Under the pieces are notes generated by a model. It saw nothing but the letters and a program-made list of their open reading frames with translations, did not search any database and was not told where the DNA came from. Below, piece by piece: positions 8,719 through 18,527 of a stretch of 64,000 nucleotides of DNA; position 1 is the stretch's first letter; each line of letters begins with the position of its first letter. This DNA comes from Bacillota bacterium (GTDB lineage Bacteria > Bacillota > UBA4882 > UBA8346). A program made the position numbers and the translations under genes. The stretch spans positions 15,730-79,729 of the forward strand of contig JAEXDA010000013.1 in NCBI GenBank assembly GCA_023401925.1, written 5' to 3'.

Positions 8719-8993
8719 TCTTGAATAACCTAACCCTTTTTGGTATGTTACTTCTCCATCACAACTCTAAGTCCAGCGCCGAACTTATTTCTTTAGAATA
8801 TCCTATCATTAAGATATCATTTTTTAAGGCGAACCCTTATAACAATATTGCGATTTTTTAAATCATATTTTGAAATATCTTGATAACAACCAATCCGGCA
8901 GAAATCCCCTTAATTTTAGAAATGCTTTCTTATCCGCTCACTTTTATCATCGGCTTCCCACAGACTGAACGGAAAATTAGCTCGACATTGCAG

Positions 8994-10379
8994 TTACACA
9001 TCCGCCTTTTGAATCCGGAGTCCAAAAAACAGTGCCGCTACCAGAAAAGCCGCCGCTCCGAGCAAGGCGAACCGGTAAGCCACCAGCAGCGGCTGTTGCA
9101 CCCCTGTGGCGTCCAGCGCATCAGTCCCGAATGCTCCCAGCAAACCGGCCAGCAACACTACGCCAAGCGCTTGACCGATCCGGTTTTGAACGTTGAACAA
9201 GGTGGTCGCCCTCCCCATGGAAACAGCGGTGATATGATGAAAGGCAAGGAACTGAGCGGCAACTACAGCATGTCCCAGAAACAAACCGACACTAAAGAAT
9301 AAGATTCGGACCAGCCAGGGATCCGTTTCCGATCCAACCATGCTTAGTAACACAAATACCGGTATAGCGCCTCCCAAGCCAAGTGAAATAACCGGACGCG
9401 CCCCTAACCACTGGTATGACCAGGGCATTACCCGGGATGCAACCATCAACCCCAATGCTTCCGGGAAAGTAATCAACCCGCTGTCTAACGGGGAGGCATG
9501 CAACCTATTCTGATACATCAGCGGGAATATAAAGAGCATCCCCACTAAACCGGCAGCCGCCAACGATGAAATGATACTCATCTTCCGAAACAGCCGATCC
9601 GACAATAACCCCAAGTCAAGCAGGGGTTCTTTGACGCGCAACTCCACCAGGACCAGTGCGCCAAGGAGAATGATCCCGCCAATTCCCGTTGCCAATATGG
9701 CCGGAGAGCCCCACCCTTTGGATGAACCTTGAATCAGCGCATACATCACCAGCGCAAAACCGGGAGTCGCTAGCAAAAAACCGGGCAGGTCCAGCCGGCC
9801 TGCCGCAGGCTCTTTATGCTCAACCAGGAACAGCCAACCAAACAACAAAGCGATCATCCCGAAGGGGAGATGAATATAAAACACCCAGCGCCACGATAAC
9901 TGCTGGACCAGAAATCCCCCGACGATCGGGCCGAGCGCCGGGGCAACCGCAATGGGGAATACCAACGAACGGGATACTTTCACCCGTTCTTCCGGAGGGA
10001 AGCTCCGAAACAGCATGGCCATTCCCATGGGAGTCAGTAGCCCGCCGCCAACTCCCTGAATTACCCGGAACCAATTCAATGTCGCCAGCTGATTCGAAAC
10101 TCCGCAAAAGATGGAGGCCAAGGTGAATATACCCAACGCCATTAAAAAGATTCGCTTGGTGCCGAAGCGATCCCCCAGCCATCCGGCCATGGGAAGAAAC
10201 ATCGCCACCCCGATTAGATAACCAGCGTTAATGCCATTGGTAGCCGAAGGCGGAATTTGAAATTCATGACTGATCGCGGCCAGGGCTACATTAACAATGG
10301 TCGCATCCATTGCCGCCATAAACATGGCGCTCACGTAGACGATGCTCACCACTAATTTGGGATTAAGCTGCAACCTCAT
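8994..10379 (-). CDS. DHA2-type MFS transporter, probable siderophore exporter
   Basis: This is a major facilitator of the EmrB/QacA (DHA2) group, 461 residues, with many hydrophobic segments consistent with 14 membrane helices. The loop 2-3 motif GWLGDRFGTKRIF and the helix-5 motif ALGPIVGGFL are visible. Its start overlaps the mbtH stop as ATGA, so it is the next cistron of the siderophore operon. By position it should export the finished catechol siderophore, as EntS or YmfD do in other bacteria; the substrate is inferred. The 3' third was copied in the tandem duplication. The gene is followed by 350 bp of upstream region for receptor 2. Confidence 0.85.
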   Translation of the reverse strand: MRLQLNPKLVVSIVYVSAMFMAAMDATIVNVALAAISHEFQIPPSATNGINAGYLIGVAMFLPMAGWLGDRFGTKRIFLMALGIFTLASIFCGVSNQLATLNWFRVIQGVGGGLLTPMGMAMLFRSFPPEERVKVSRSLVFPIAVAPALGPIVGGFLVQQLSWRWVFYIHLPFGMIALLFGWLFLVEHKEPAAGRLDLPGFLLATPGFALVMYALIQGSSKGWGSPAILATGIGGIILLGALVLVELRVKEPLLDLGLLSDRLFRKMSIISSLAAAGLVGMLFIFPLMYQNRLHASPLDSGLITFPEALGLMVASRVMPWSYQWLGARPVISLGLGGAIPVFVLLSMVGSETDPWLVRILFFSVGLFLGHAVVAAQFLAFHHITAVSMGRATTLFNVQNRIGQALGVVLLAGLLGAFGTDALDATGVQQPLLVAYRFALLGAAAFLVAALFFGLRIQKADV

Positions 10380-10603
10380 TTTTCATTTTCCTCTCCGCTA
10401 CGGATCGTCAACTTGAGATGATTGGGCCGCATCTCCGTCCAGCGCGAATCGATATAATCCAAGCAGCGTTGCCGGTTTTCCGCCCCGGATACGGTAATCC
10501 ATCCGGCAGGGGTATCCAAAAAAGCGGGCCAGATGGAATACTGGCCTTCATCATTCATCAATACCCGGTAAGAACCGTCGGCATTCTCAAACGGATTGTT
10601 CAT
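10376..10603 (-). CDS. MbtH-like NRPS accessory protein
   Basis: This small protein of about 75 residues has the MbtH signature: NPFENADGSYRVLMNDEGQY, the tryptophans of SIWPAF and AGW, and the closing SRWTEMRP. MbtH proteins bind adenylation domains and are often needed for their solubility and activity. It lies 16 nt after the NRPS stop and overlaps the exporter start by 4 nt. The ATG at 10603 is preferred over the adjacent GTG, as it lies 7 nt from the GGAGGAG site. Confidence 0.92.
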   Translation of the reverse strand: MNNPFENADGSYRVLMNDEGQYSIWPAFLDTPAGWITVSGAENRQRCLDYIDSRWTEMRPNHLKLTIRSGEENEK

Positions 10604-10621
10604 CACGCATCTCCTCCTTTA

Positions 10622-13600
10622 TTACGCACTGCGCAAGGTCCCTGCCTCGGACAATTTGGCCGCCAGGATCCGCCCAATGTCCGCCAACGGCTTGGGCTGG
10701 CACATATCTTTATGATGGCAGTCAATGTCGTATTGCTCGATTCGGCCCTGGATATAAGGCTGCCACGTTTCCGGGCCCATGGGATCAAACCACTCCGATG
10801 TTAGAGTCGACCGGAAAAACAAAATGTTCCCGCTATATGGTTCAGGTTGATGTTCACTTAAAATACCGACGGAATTTACAAACACCGCTTTCAGGTTCAA
10901 AATGGTCTCATCGTCCAAACTGGCCAGCGCGCTGCCGTCACTGCGGAGCATTTCGAGGACATTGGTCAGGTCCAGCGGTTTATCCCCCAGTCGGCTGGGA
11001 TCATACCCCCCCAAAATCAGCAGGGCGATCAGCGCTTCCGTCTCATCAGGGGCTTTATACGGCAAGATATTGCTGGGATAAGCGTCGAACAAGACCACCA
11101 GATTTAGGGCTTCCCCTTGGCTTTGCAGCTGGGTGGCCATGGCCTGAACGATATTTCCTCCCAGGGACCAGCCCAGCAGGTGATAGGGACCGGTTGGCTG
11201 AATGGCCCGGAGCTGCCTGATGTAATCAGCCGCCATTTCATTCAGCGTCCGCGGCAGCGTTTCACGGCAGGCAATACCGCGCGCTTGTATGCCATAGATG
11301 GGGTAACCGGGCCCCAAGCTTGCCATCAAACCAGCATAGCACCAGCTAAGTCCACCCGCCGGGTGAACGCAGAATAGCGGCAGTTGTTCGCCACTGGTTC
11401 GCAACGGCAACAGAACATCCAAGGCACTTTTGCTGCTACCCATTTCCAGCCGCTCGGCGAGGCCTGCCACCGTAGGCGCCTCAAACAGATTGCCAATACT
11501 CAATTGAACCCCGAGCAAATCATGAATTTTACGCATCAAATGTACCGCCAGCAGAGAATGGCCGCCCAGGTCGAAGAAACTATCATCAATCCCTACCCGG
11601 GACAAAGCGAGCACTTCCATAAACAGCTCCCGCAGCAGCTCTTCCTGGGGCGTTCTGGGCCCCCGCCCGGCAACGGCGGTGACGCAATCAGGCGCCGGCA
11701 ACGCCTTGACATCCAGCTTTCCATTGGGAGTCAACGGCAAAGCCGCAATTTCGACAAAAGCAGCCGGGATCATGTAATTCGGAAGAAACTTGGCGGCGTG
11801 TTGCCGCAAATCGGCCGGATCAAAGCGGGTCTGGGCGGCAGCCACCACATAAGCCACCAGACGCTTATCGCCCGGCTGGTCTTCGCGGACGGTCACTGCA
11901 ACTTGGGCCACATTGGAACTCAGGGCCAGCACGGCCTCAATTTCACCCGGTTCAATCCGGAAGCCGCGGATCTTAAGCTGGTGATCCGCCCGTCCCATAT
12001 AATCCAAGGAACCATCTTCATGCCAGCGGGCCAAATCTCCGGTACGGTACATCCGGGTGCCCGGAGCACCAAACGGATTGGCCACAAAACGACAGGCCGT
12101 CAGGGCGGGGTGGCCTAAATAACCGCGCGCCAATCCCCCCCCGGCAACATAGAGTTCGCCAACCACGCCCGGAGGGACCGGTTGCAAACTGGCATCCAAT
12201 ACATATACTTCAAGATCCGGTATGGCGCAACCGATCAGACTGTTGGCTCTCCGGGAAACCATACTCCGGTTAAGCTCGAGGTAGGTGACATGCACGGTAG
12301 TTTCCGTAATCCCGTACATGTTGACCAGGGTTGGCGCATTTTCCGGGTGGCGGCTGTACCAATCTTCCAGGCGGCTGAGCTCTAACGCTTCGCCACCGAA
12401 GATCACCAACCGCAAGGACAGCTTCCCGCCCAGAGCCGGGTTTTCCCGGTCGGCCTGCATGAATTGATAGAAGGCTGACGGAGTCTGGTTAAGCACCGTT
12501 ACCTTTTCGTCTACCAGCAGTTGCAAGAACTCTGCCGGCGACCGGCTGACGGCATGAGACACCACTACCAGGCGGCCTCCATATAGGAGTGGCCCCCAAA
12601 TCTCCCACACCGAAAAATCAAAGGCGTAAGAATGGAACATGGTCCATGCATCCTCCGCATTAAAGCGGAACCAGGCTTCCGTCGCGCTAAAAAGCCTGAC
12701 CACATTCTGATGGGGGATCACTACCCCCTTGGGCGTACCGGTGGAACCGGAAGTATAAATTACATACGCCGGACTAAAAGGCGATAGAGGCCCTACCCGG
12801 TCGGCATCCACCGGATTAGCGGCCGGATATCCTGTTAATTCTTCACTGATGCCGATGGCATCAAGCACAATCTGCGTTCCTTGGCTCAATGCCCCCAGTT
12901 TGGCCGCTACCTTGGAGTTTGTAAGTATGCAGGCCGGCCGGGCATCAGCCAGCATAAACCGGATCCGATCATTGGGATATTCCGGGTCTACCGGTAAGTA
13001 CGCCGCGCCCGCCTTCACCACGGCCAACAGGGCCACAATCATCTCCACCGACCTGGGCAGGGCCAACGCTACAAACTGTTCCGGACCCGCCCCTCTGGCG
13101 ATCAGCAAATGGGCCAGTTGATTCGCCCGCCGGTTTAACTCTTCATAGCTCAAAGCGGTACCCTCAAACACTACCGCAGGCTTCTCCGGCGTCCGGAGAA
13201 CTTGCTGCTCAAACATGGCCGGCAAGCAATCCAGCGGCAGCGCTTGAGCCGTTTCGTCCCGCTGCTTCAGCACCCGCTCACGCTCTTCCGGCAAGAGCAC
13301 TCCGAACTGGCCGATGACCCGGTCCGCTCCGGCTACGGCCAGTTTTTCGAGCAACTGCAGAAAACGCTGCTGGTGAAGTAGTAAATCGCGGTCGCTGTAT
13401 ACTTTGGAGTTGGCCTCAAAGTCGATCCGCAACCCGTTCCCGTCGGACTTATCATACACGTTAAGGGAAAAGTCATCAGCGGGGCCGGTCGCCAACTTGT
13501 GGATGATCCCTTGATTTCCGGCAAAATTCAAGCCGTACTCAAACGGCATGATATTAAGCTGCGGACCGACCAGTCGTTGATTAGCGCCAACCAGCTTAAG

Positions 13601-14605
13601 CTCGCGGCGAAATTCTTCATGCCGGTAGCGTTGGTGGCGCTGCACCTTGGCCACTTCATGGGCGGCCTGGCTTACCAGTTGGCTAACACTCAGCTCCGGC
13701 CGCACCACTAAGCGGAGGGGCAGCAAATTCACCATCATGCAGGGAATATTCAGCGAAACCGACCCTAACCGTCCCATCATCGGTAAACTGAGGATGACAT
13801 CGGTTGCTCCCGTCAACCGATGGACGTAAACCGCTGTTGCCGCAATCAGCAGCTCAGACAAGCTGTGGTGATACTTGTCCGCGGCTGCCTGGAGGGAACG
13901 GGTGATAACCGGCCCTAAGCTGACCGACCGGCGCAGGACTTGCCGGAAGCTCCGGGCCGCTCTATCCGTCAAACTGACAACTTCCGGCCGATCAGCAAAC
14001 CGTTCCAGCCAAAACCGGCGGTCCCGCTGGAAATTCTCCGAAGCGCGGTAGGATAGATCTTCCTCCAGCACCCAATGGAAAGGATCAAAAGCGCCTTCAG
14101 CATAAGAACGCTGATTGACCAGGGCGGTATAGATGCTGGCTACCCGTTGGGCAATGAGCGTAAAGCCGAATCCGTCCATCACAATGTGATGAATCCGCTG
14201 ATACCAGAAATAGCAATCGGGGGCCACTTTAAATAATGCCTGGCAGAAGAGGGGATCACTGCGAAGATCGACCGGTTGAGCCAGGTCTTCACCCATCCAT
14301 CTTTCCGCTGCTTGCCGCGGATTTTCCTCTGCACTGACATCGATAAAATGTAACGGAAAGTCGGATGCCGGCCGCACAACTTGCCATGGCCCATTTTCAT
14401 CTGCCCCAAATTGAACATGTAAAGCTTCCGCTTCCTTTACCGCCTGCCGCACCGCCAGCTCAAATGACTGCGGATCGATCCGGCCGTTCATTTCAACGTA
14501 TTCAGCCGTATTGTAAATCGGATTTTCCGGTTCAAGCTGTTGCGCAAACCAGATTCCGGACTGCGCGCCGGACAAAGCCCGACGACTCGCTTGGCAAGTA
14601 GACAT
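10622..14605 (-). CDS. dhbF: Single-module NRPS (C-A-PCP-TE), threonine-specific, siderophore trilactone synthetase
   Basis: At 1327 residues it has the layout and size of EntF. A condensation domain comes first (about 10-430, active site HHIVMDG). The adenylation domain follows (about 450-980, with YTSGSTGTPKGV and NGKLDVKAL), then a carrier protein (DLGGHSLLA, the serine taking phosphopantetheine) and a type I thioesterase (GWSLGG, with a late histidine). Reading the ten pocket positions from the A3-A6 cores gives D-F-W-N-I-G-M-V-H-K, the textbook threonine code and not the serine code of EntF. Bacillus DhbF has two modules (Gly, Thr); here the glycine module is absent. The predicted product is (DHB-Thr)3, cyclised by the thioesterase. 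It sits between dhbB and mbtH in one operon. Confidence 0.92.
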   Translation of the reverse strand: MSTCQASRRALSGAQSGIWFAQQLEPENPIYNTAEYVEMNGRIDPQSFELAVRQAVKEAEALHVQFGADENGPWQVVRPASDFPLHFIDVSAEENPRQAAERWMGEDLAQPVDLRSDPLFCQALFKVAPDCYFWYQRIHHIVMDGFGFTLIAQRVASIYTALVNQRSYAEGAFDPFHWVLEEDLSYRASENFQRDRRFWLERFADRPEVVSLTDRAARSFRQVLRRSVSLGPVITRSLQAAADKYHHSLSELLIAATAVYVHRLTGATDVILSLPMMGRLGSVSLNIPCMMVNLLPLRLVVRPELSVSQLVSQAAHEVAKVQRHQRYRHEEFRRELKLVGANQRLVGPQLNIMPFEYGLNFAGNQGIIHKLATGPADDFSLNVYDKSDGNGLRIDFEANSKVYSDRDLLLHQQRFLQLLEKLAVAGADRVIGQFGVLLPEERERVLKQRDETAQALPLDCLPAMFEQQVLRTPEKPAVVFEGTALSYEELNRRANQLAHLLIARGAGPEQFVALALPRSVEMIVALLAVVKAGAAYLPVDPEYPNDRIRFMLADARPACILTNSKVAAKLGALSQGTQIVLDAIGISEELTGYPAANPVDADRVGPLSPFSPAYVIYTSGSTGTPKGVVIPHQNVVRLFSATEAWFRFNAEDAWTMFHSYAFDFSVWEIWGPLLYGGRLVVVSHAVSRSPAEFLQLLVDEKVTVLNQTPSAFYQFMQADRENPALGGKLSLRLVIFGGEALELSRLEDWYSRHPENAPTLVNMYGITETTVHVTYLELNRSMVSRRANSLIGCAIPDLEVYVLDASLQPVPPGVVGELYVAGGGLARGYLGHPALTACRFVANPFGAPGTRMYRTGDLARWHEDGSLDYMGRADHQLKIRGFRIEPGEIEAVLALSSNVAQVAVTVREDQPGDKRLVAYVVAAAQTRFDPADLRQHAAKFLPNYMIPAAFVEIAALPLTPNGKLDVKALPAPDCVTAVAGRGPRTPQEELLRELFMEVLALSRVGIDDSFFDLGGHSLLAVHLMRKIHDLLGVQLSIGNLFEAPTVAGLAERLEMGSSKSALDVLLPLRTSGEQLPLFCVHPAGGLSWCYAGLMASLGPGYPIYGIQARGIACRETLPRTLNEMAADYIRQLRAIQPTGPYHLLGWSLGGNIVQAMATQLQSQGEALNLVVLFDAYPSNILPYKAPDETEALIALLILGGYDPSRLGDKPLDLTNVLEMLRSDGSALASLDDETILNLKAVFVNSVGILSEHQPEPYSGNILFFRSTLTSEWFDPMGPETWQPYIQGRIEQYDIDCHHKDMCQPKPLADIGRILAAKLSEAGTLRSA

Positions 14606-14650
14606 TGCCCCATTACCTCCTTCATATTTCGATTCAAGTGAGGGAGTTTT

Positions 14651-15553
14651 TTATTTTGGAGCCAATAGCTCCCACCAACCGGAAATGGTCGGCTTTTTAG
14701 CCAGCTTCATAAAAGTAGCCTCAACCCCCATACTGCGCCATTGCTCCACCAGACTCATCATTCTGATGGAATCCAATCCTCTGTCAATCAAGTCTTCATT
14801 ATCATCAATATCCGCTCCGGATTCGCCCAGCAGCTCGGCGACATGTTGGCGCATCAGTTGCAGCGTGAACTGCTGAGCGCTCCCTTCCGGCACTGCTTTT
14901 TCAGTTAACTGCTGATTACGCTTCAATTCCTGAAACAACAGCGTTGTCCCGGTAACCACCGCACAATTATCCGCCGCATATTGCAGCGCCATCCGATGAT
15001 GCTCCGCCGAGAAATCGGCCACTGCATCGCCAATCAAGAACGGCTCCAGATCTTGCATAAAAGCGTCCCCAGCGGTTAGCAGGCAGCCAATATGAGCATA
15101 AACGCCACCAATAATCAGTTGATCACGCCCCCGTTGGTGCATGAATTCCCGTAACTGAGTTCTTTTAAAGGCACTGTACCGCCACTTTGTAAGTACCGTG
15201 TCGTTCTCACCGGGCATCACTCCATCCGCTACTTTTGTTTGCCCAGGCTCATCCGCCAGTCCCGGTCCCCAAAAATCTTGCAATAGGCCTCGATCTTCAG
15301 GTGTCTGAGCCCCCGGCTGAACCGTATAAACCACCGGTATCCCCATTGCGGCGCATTGATTTTTTAATAAACGGATATTTGCCAACAGCTCCATCAGGGG
15401 TGACTCACCCGGCACATACGAATTAAGAAAATATTGTTGCATATCATGAATGAGCAGCACCGCACGTTGCGGATGGACTTTCCATAATACCCGGTTCTTG
15501 GGTAATGCTGATGCCAATGGCATCGAATATGGTGCGATCGCAGGAATAGCCAT
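14651..15553 (-). CDS. dhbB: Bifunctional isochorismatase / aryl carrier protein
   Basis: This 300-residue protein matches DhbB/EntB. The N-terminal isochorismatase hydrolyses isochorismate to 2,3-dihydro-2,3-dihydroxybenzoate and pyruvate. The catalytic aspartate is in LLIHDMQQYF, the lysine in VLTKWRYSAF, and the family GVYAHIGCLLTA loop is present. The C-terminal 75 residues are the aryl carrier domain, with DRGLDSIRMM holding the phosphopantetheine serine that carries 2,3-DHB for DhbE and the NRPS. It lies 45 nt upstream of the NRPS and 30 nt after dhbE. Confidence 0.95.
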   Translation of the reverse strand: MAIPAIAPYSMPLASALPKNRVLWKVHPQRAVLLIHDMQQYFLNSYVPGESPLMELLANIRLLKNQCAAMGIPVVYTVQPGAQTPEDRGLLQDFWGPGLADEPGQTKVADGVMPGENDTVLTKWRYSAFKRTQLREFMHQRGRDQLIIGGVYAHIGCLLTAGDAFMQDLEPFLIGDAVADFSAEHHRMALQYAADNCAVVTGTTLLFQELKRNQQLTEKAVPEGSAQQFTLQLMRQHVAELLGESGADIDDNEDLIDRGLDSIRMMSLVEQWRSMGVEATFMKLAKKPTISGWWELLAPK

Positions 15554-15583
15554 CGAATCACTCCTTTGTTTTTTATAGCTGCC

Positions 15584-17212
15584 TTATCGCTGAGCGGCAG
15601 CCCGGGACACAAGTTTTTCAGCAATCAGCTCCCGCAATGCTTTTTTACTTACCTTTCCCAGCGGCGTATAGGGAAAGGCGGTGATGAACTCGATCCGATC
15701 CGGAATTTTAAACGCAGCAATGCCGCGCTCCCGCAGGAATTCTTTCATTTCGCCGGCAGTAACCGGGTGACGGGGGATCACAAAAGCGCAGGAACGCTCA
15801 CCCAAAAATTGATCAGGCATTGATACAACGGCAACATCGAGTACCGCCTCATGGGCCAGGAGATGATTTTCGACTTCTTCAGCCGCAATTTTTTCGCCGC
15901 CCCGGTTGATTTGATCTTTAGCACGGCCTTCCACAACGAGATAGCCTGACTGGTTCACGCTCACCAAATCACCGGTGCGGTAAAAGCCATCCGGGGTGAA
16001 TGCTTTCATGTTATGCTCTTCAGCCTGGTAATACCCCCGAATGGTATACGGCCCCCTGGTTAATAATTCTCCGACTGCACCCGGCTCCACTTCACCGTCG
16101 TCTTCATCCACTATCCGTATTTCATCGTAGGGCGACATGGGTCTTCCTTGCGTACCGACAATCGTTTCTTCCGGATCGTCCAGCCGGGTATAGTTGACTA
16201 ATCCTTCCGCCATGCCAAACACTTGCTGCAACGTACAACCAAAACCCGGTTTCACGCGCCGGGCCGCTTCCTGGCTGAATTTCGCCCCGCCAACCTGCAG
16301 CACTTCAAGACTGGACAAGTCATACTGACGGGACACCATCGCTTCCAGCCATATCAAAGCCAGCGGTGGTACCAGAGCGGTAATCGTAACCCCTTCCTGT
16401 TTAATCAGCGGAAAGGCTTCATCCGGACTGGCGCCAGATGCCAGAACCACTCTGCCGCCTGCATACAGGGTACCGAGTACACCCGGTGAACTCAGCGGAT
16501 AGTTATGCGCAATGGGAAGTACCGCCAGGTATACGCTATCCTGATTCATCCGGCAAATTTCAGCGCTGACTCTCAAGCTATAGATATAGTCGTCATGGGT
16601 CCGGGGAATCAACTTGGGTAATCCCGTACTCCCGCCCGACAATTGGAGAAAGGCGACCTCCCCGGCGCTTACTTCCGGCGGTTGAACCATCGCCTCCGCG
16701 TACAGCTCGGTCAAAGATAGAAATTCCCCGGGTTCACCGACTACAATTACATTTTGCAAAGTTGAAACGGCCTTTTTAACCTCTCTTGCCAAGGCGCGAT
16801 AATCAAACTCCCCGGCTGTATCGGGGATAATGTAGGCCACCGCTTCAGTAAACCTGCAAAAATAGTTGATTTCATTGCTACGGTGTGAAGGAAGCGCAAA
16901 GACAGGCAAAGCGCCTAACCTGAATAAGGCAAAAATAATTTCAAAGAATTCGCTGCTATTAGGAAGGTGAATGACCACCCGATCCCCTTTTTTTATTCCC
17001 AGCTTCTGAAATCCGGCCGCCAGACGATTGGCGCGATTATCTAATTCCGCGTAGCTGAGACTTCCCTTGCTATCGGTGATGGCAAGGCGTCCGCCGTGAC
17101 TCTTTGCCCGCTCGCGTAACATTTCGCCAAACGTTTCCCCTCGCCAGCAGCCTTCTTTCCGGTACCAATCCGCCAATTCCTTAGGCCAGCCAGTGCATCC
17201 GGTTAACATCAT
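15584..17212 (-). CDS. dhbE: 2,3-dihydroxybenzoate-AMP ligase
   Basis: This is a stand-alone aryl adenylating enzyme of 542 residues, homologous to DhbE/EntE. It activates 2,3-DHB as the adenylate and loads it on the aryl carrier domain of DhbB. The core motifs are LQLSGGSTGLPKLIPRTHDD (A3), the VFGMAEGLVNYTR region (A5), YRTGDLV (A7) and the C-terminal lysine in TPLGKVSKKAL (A10). The start overlaps the dhbC stop by 4 nt (ATGA). It is a normal member of the operon. Confidence 0.95.
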   Translation of the reverse strand: MMLTGCTGWPKELADWYRKEGCWRGETFGEMLRERAKSHGGRLAITDSKGSLSYAELDNRANRLAAGFQKLGIKKGDRVVIHLPNSSEFFEIIFALFRLGALPVFALPSHRSNEINYFCRFTEAVAYIIPDTAGEFDYRALAREVKKAVSTLQNVIVVGEPGEFLSLTELYAEAMVQPPEVSAGEVAFLQLSGGSTGLPKLIPRTHDDYIYSLRVSAEICRMNQDSVYLAVLPIAHNYPLSSPGVLGTLYAGGRVVLASGASPDEAFPLIKQEGVTITALVPPLALIWLEAMVSRQYDLSSLEVLQVGGAKFSQEAARRVKPGFGCTLQQVFGMAEGLVNYTRLDDPEETIVGTQGRPMSPYDEIRIVDEDDGEVEPGAVGELLTRGPYTIRGYYQAEEHNMKAFTPDGFYRTGDLVSVNQSGYLVVEGRAKDQINRGGEKIAAEEVENHLLAHEAVLDVAVVSMPDQFLGERSCAFVIPRHPVTAGEMKEFLRERGIAAFKIPDRIEFITAFPYTPLGKVSKKALRELIAEKLVSRAAAQR

Positions 17213-18441
17213 TCCATCAACTCCTTGTTCAGCCCCATGGCCTTAAGCATGGTGCGAAACTTAGCGGCGGTTTCCGCCAGTTCAGCTTCAGGGATCGAGC
17301 CCTCAACTACGCCCGCTCCAGCAAACAGCCGCAGGGAATGGGGTTCCACCTCTGCGCAACGGATGGTAACTGCCCATTCGCCGTCACCCTGGGCATCGCA
17401 CCAACCGACCATTCCCGCGAAAAAACCCCGGTCGAACGGTTCAATTTCCCGAATTGTCTCGCGGGCCGCCTCGGTGGGAGAGCCGCAAACGGCAGGCGTC
17501 GGATGCAGGGCGATGGCCAGATCCAGCGCTGACGTGGCAGGATTAGCAATTTCCCCCTTAATGATGGTTGAAAGATGCCACATCGTCTCGGTATGTATCA
17601 ATGTGGGTTTATCCGGTACATCCAAGCGGCGGCAATATGGCTGAAGCGCAGCAACCACCGCTCTAACCACCACTTCATGTTCATGTAAATCCTTATCGGA
17701 AGAAAGCAGCTCTGCAGCCAGTCGTTGATCTTCAGCGGCATCGTTGCTGCGCGGTCTGGATCCTGCCAGCGGATTGGCCGTTACATGCGCTCCCGTTCGC
17801 GAGACAAGCAGCTCAGGGCTGGCTCCAATCAAGGTTCTCCCGCTTGAAACCGGACCGTCCGCACCCGCTTCATCTGAATCCTGCCCGGACAAATCAACCG
17901 CAAAAGTGTACCCCAGCGTATTATGCTGCGCCAGATTACGGAGCAATTGCCGGACATCCACCGGGACCGGTGAGGTGAACTGCAGCGTTCTTGACAGAAC
18001 GATCTTGCGAAGCCGGCCGGTATGTATATAATGAAGTCCTTGTTCGACTCCCCGGATATACAAAGCAGGTTCCGGCACAAATGCAATGGTATATGCAGCT
18101 GCCAAAGAGGGTTTTAAGGCAGTGACGGAAGGAATTTGTAATGGAGCGGCTACTTTGATACGTTCAGGCACGATCAATTGGACCTTCTTTCGCTCATCGA
18201 AGGGTATCGCTCCTACAACCAGCGGCTTGCTATGACCCTGCCCTTTGGCATTTTCCAATACGGCCAAGACACGTCCACTAAGGCCTGCCCTTTGACTGGC
18301 GGGTTCTTTTTCATTTGGAACTTGAACAAACAAACCTTTTCCCAACAGCGTTCTGGTGGGTGAAGCCAAGAAAAAATCTCCCGTTCGATAGTCATCTAGC
18401 AGTTGCTTTTCTAATACAGCGGCATTACTTGCCTGTGACAT
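17209..18441 (-). CDS. dhbC: Isochorismate synthase
   Basis: This chorismate-utilising enzyme of 410 residues converts chorismate to isochorismate for catechol synthesis. The conserved C-terminal blocks are visible: NPLAGSRPR, the HEHEVVVRAV helix, HPTPAVCGSPTEAA with the catalytic region, and GFFAGMVGW. It is about the usual length for EntC/DhbC, and I see no frameshift. It is preceded by the DAHP synthase gene and overlaps dhbE. Confidence 0.94.
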   Translation of the reverse strand: MSQASNAAVLEKQLLDDYRTGDFFLASPTRTLLGKGLFVQVPNEKEPASQRAGLSGRVLAVLENAKGQGHSKPLVVGAIPFDERKKVQLIVPERIKVAAPLQIPSVTALKPSLAAAYTIAFVPEPALYIRGVEQGLHYIHTGRLRKIVLSRTLQFTSPVPVDVRQLLRNLAQHNTLGYTFAVDLSGQDSDEAGADGPVSSGRTLIGASPELLVSRTGAHVTANPLAGSRPRSNDAAEDQRLAAELLSSDKDLHEHEVVVRAVVAALQPYCRRLDVPDKPTLIHTETMWHLSTIIKGEIANPATSALDLAIALHPTPAVCGSPTEAARETIREIEPFDRGFFAGMVGWCDAQGDGEWAVTIRCAEVEPHSLRLFAGAGVVEGSIPEAELAETAAKFRTMLKAMGLNKELME

Positions 18442-18527
18442 CTCTTTTACTACCTCCCTCGGTCATGATTGACTTCCTTTACATCGCGCACGCGCGCCGA
18501 ATCTTGCCGATCCCAAACGGTGCCGGC

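Larger units (their letters stand above)
2971..9417. repeat. 3.2-kb tandem duplication (units 2971-6214 and 6210-9417)
   Basis: Each unit runs from inside the binding-protein gene through a whole receptor gene and its promoter to the 3' end of the exporter gene. The intact ends are GGTAT at 2971 (binding protein) and GGTAT at 9413 (exporter). The novel joint lies at GGTAT 6210-6214. The five shared bases suggest a microhomology-mediated event. The non-coding parts of the units are nearly identical, whereas the receptor barrels are not. Confidence 0.85.

Noticed and set aside
10622..14605. Serine-activating EntF for enterobactin
   Set aside because: The size and domain order fit EntF, but the pocket residues read as the threonine code rather than the serine code.
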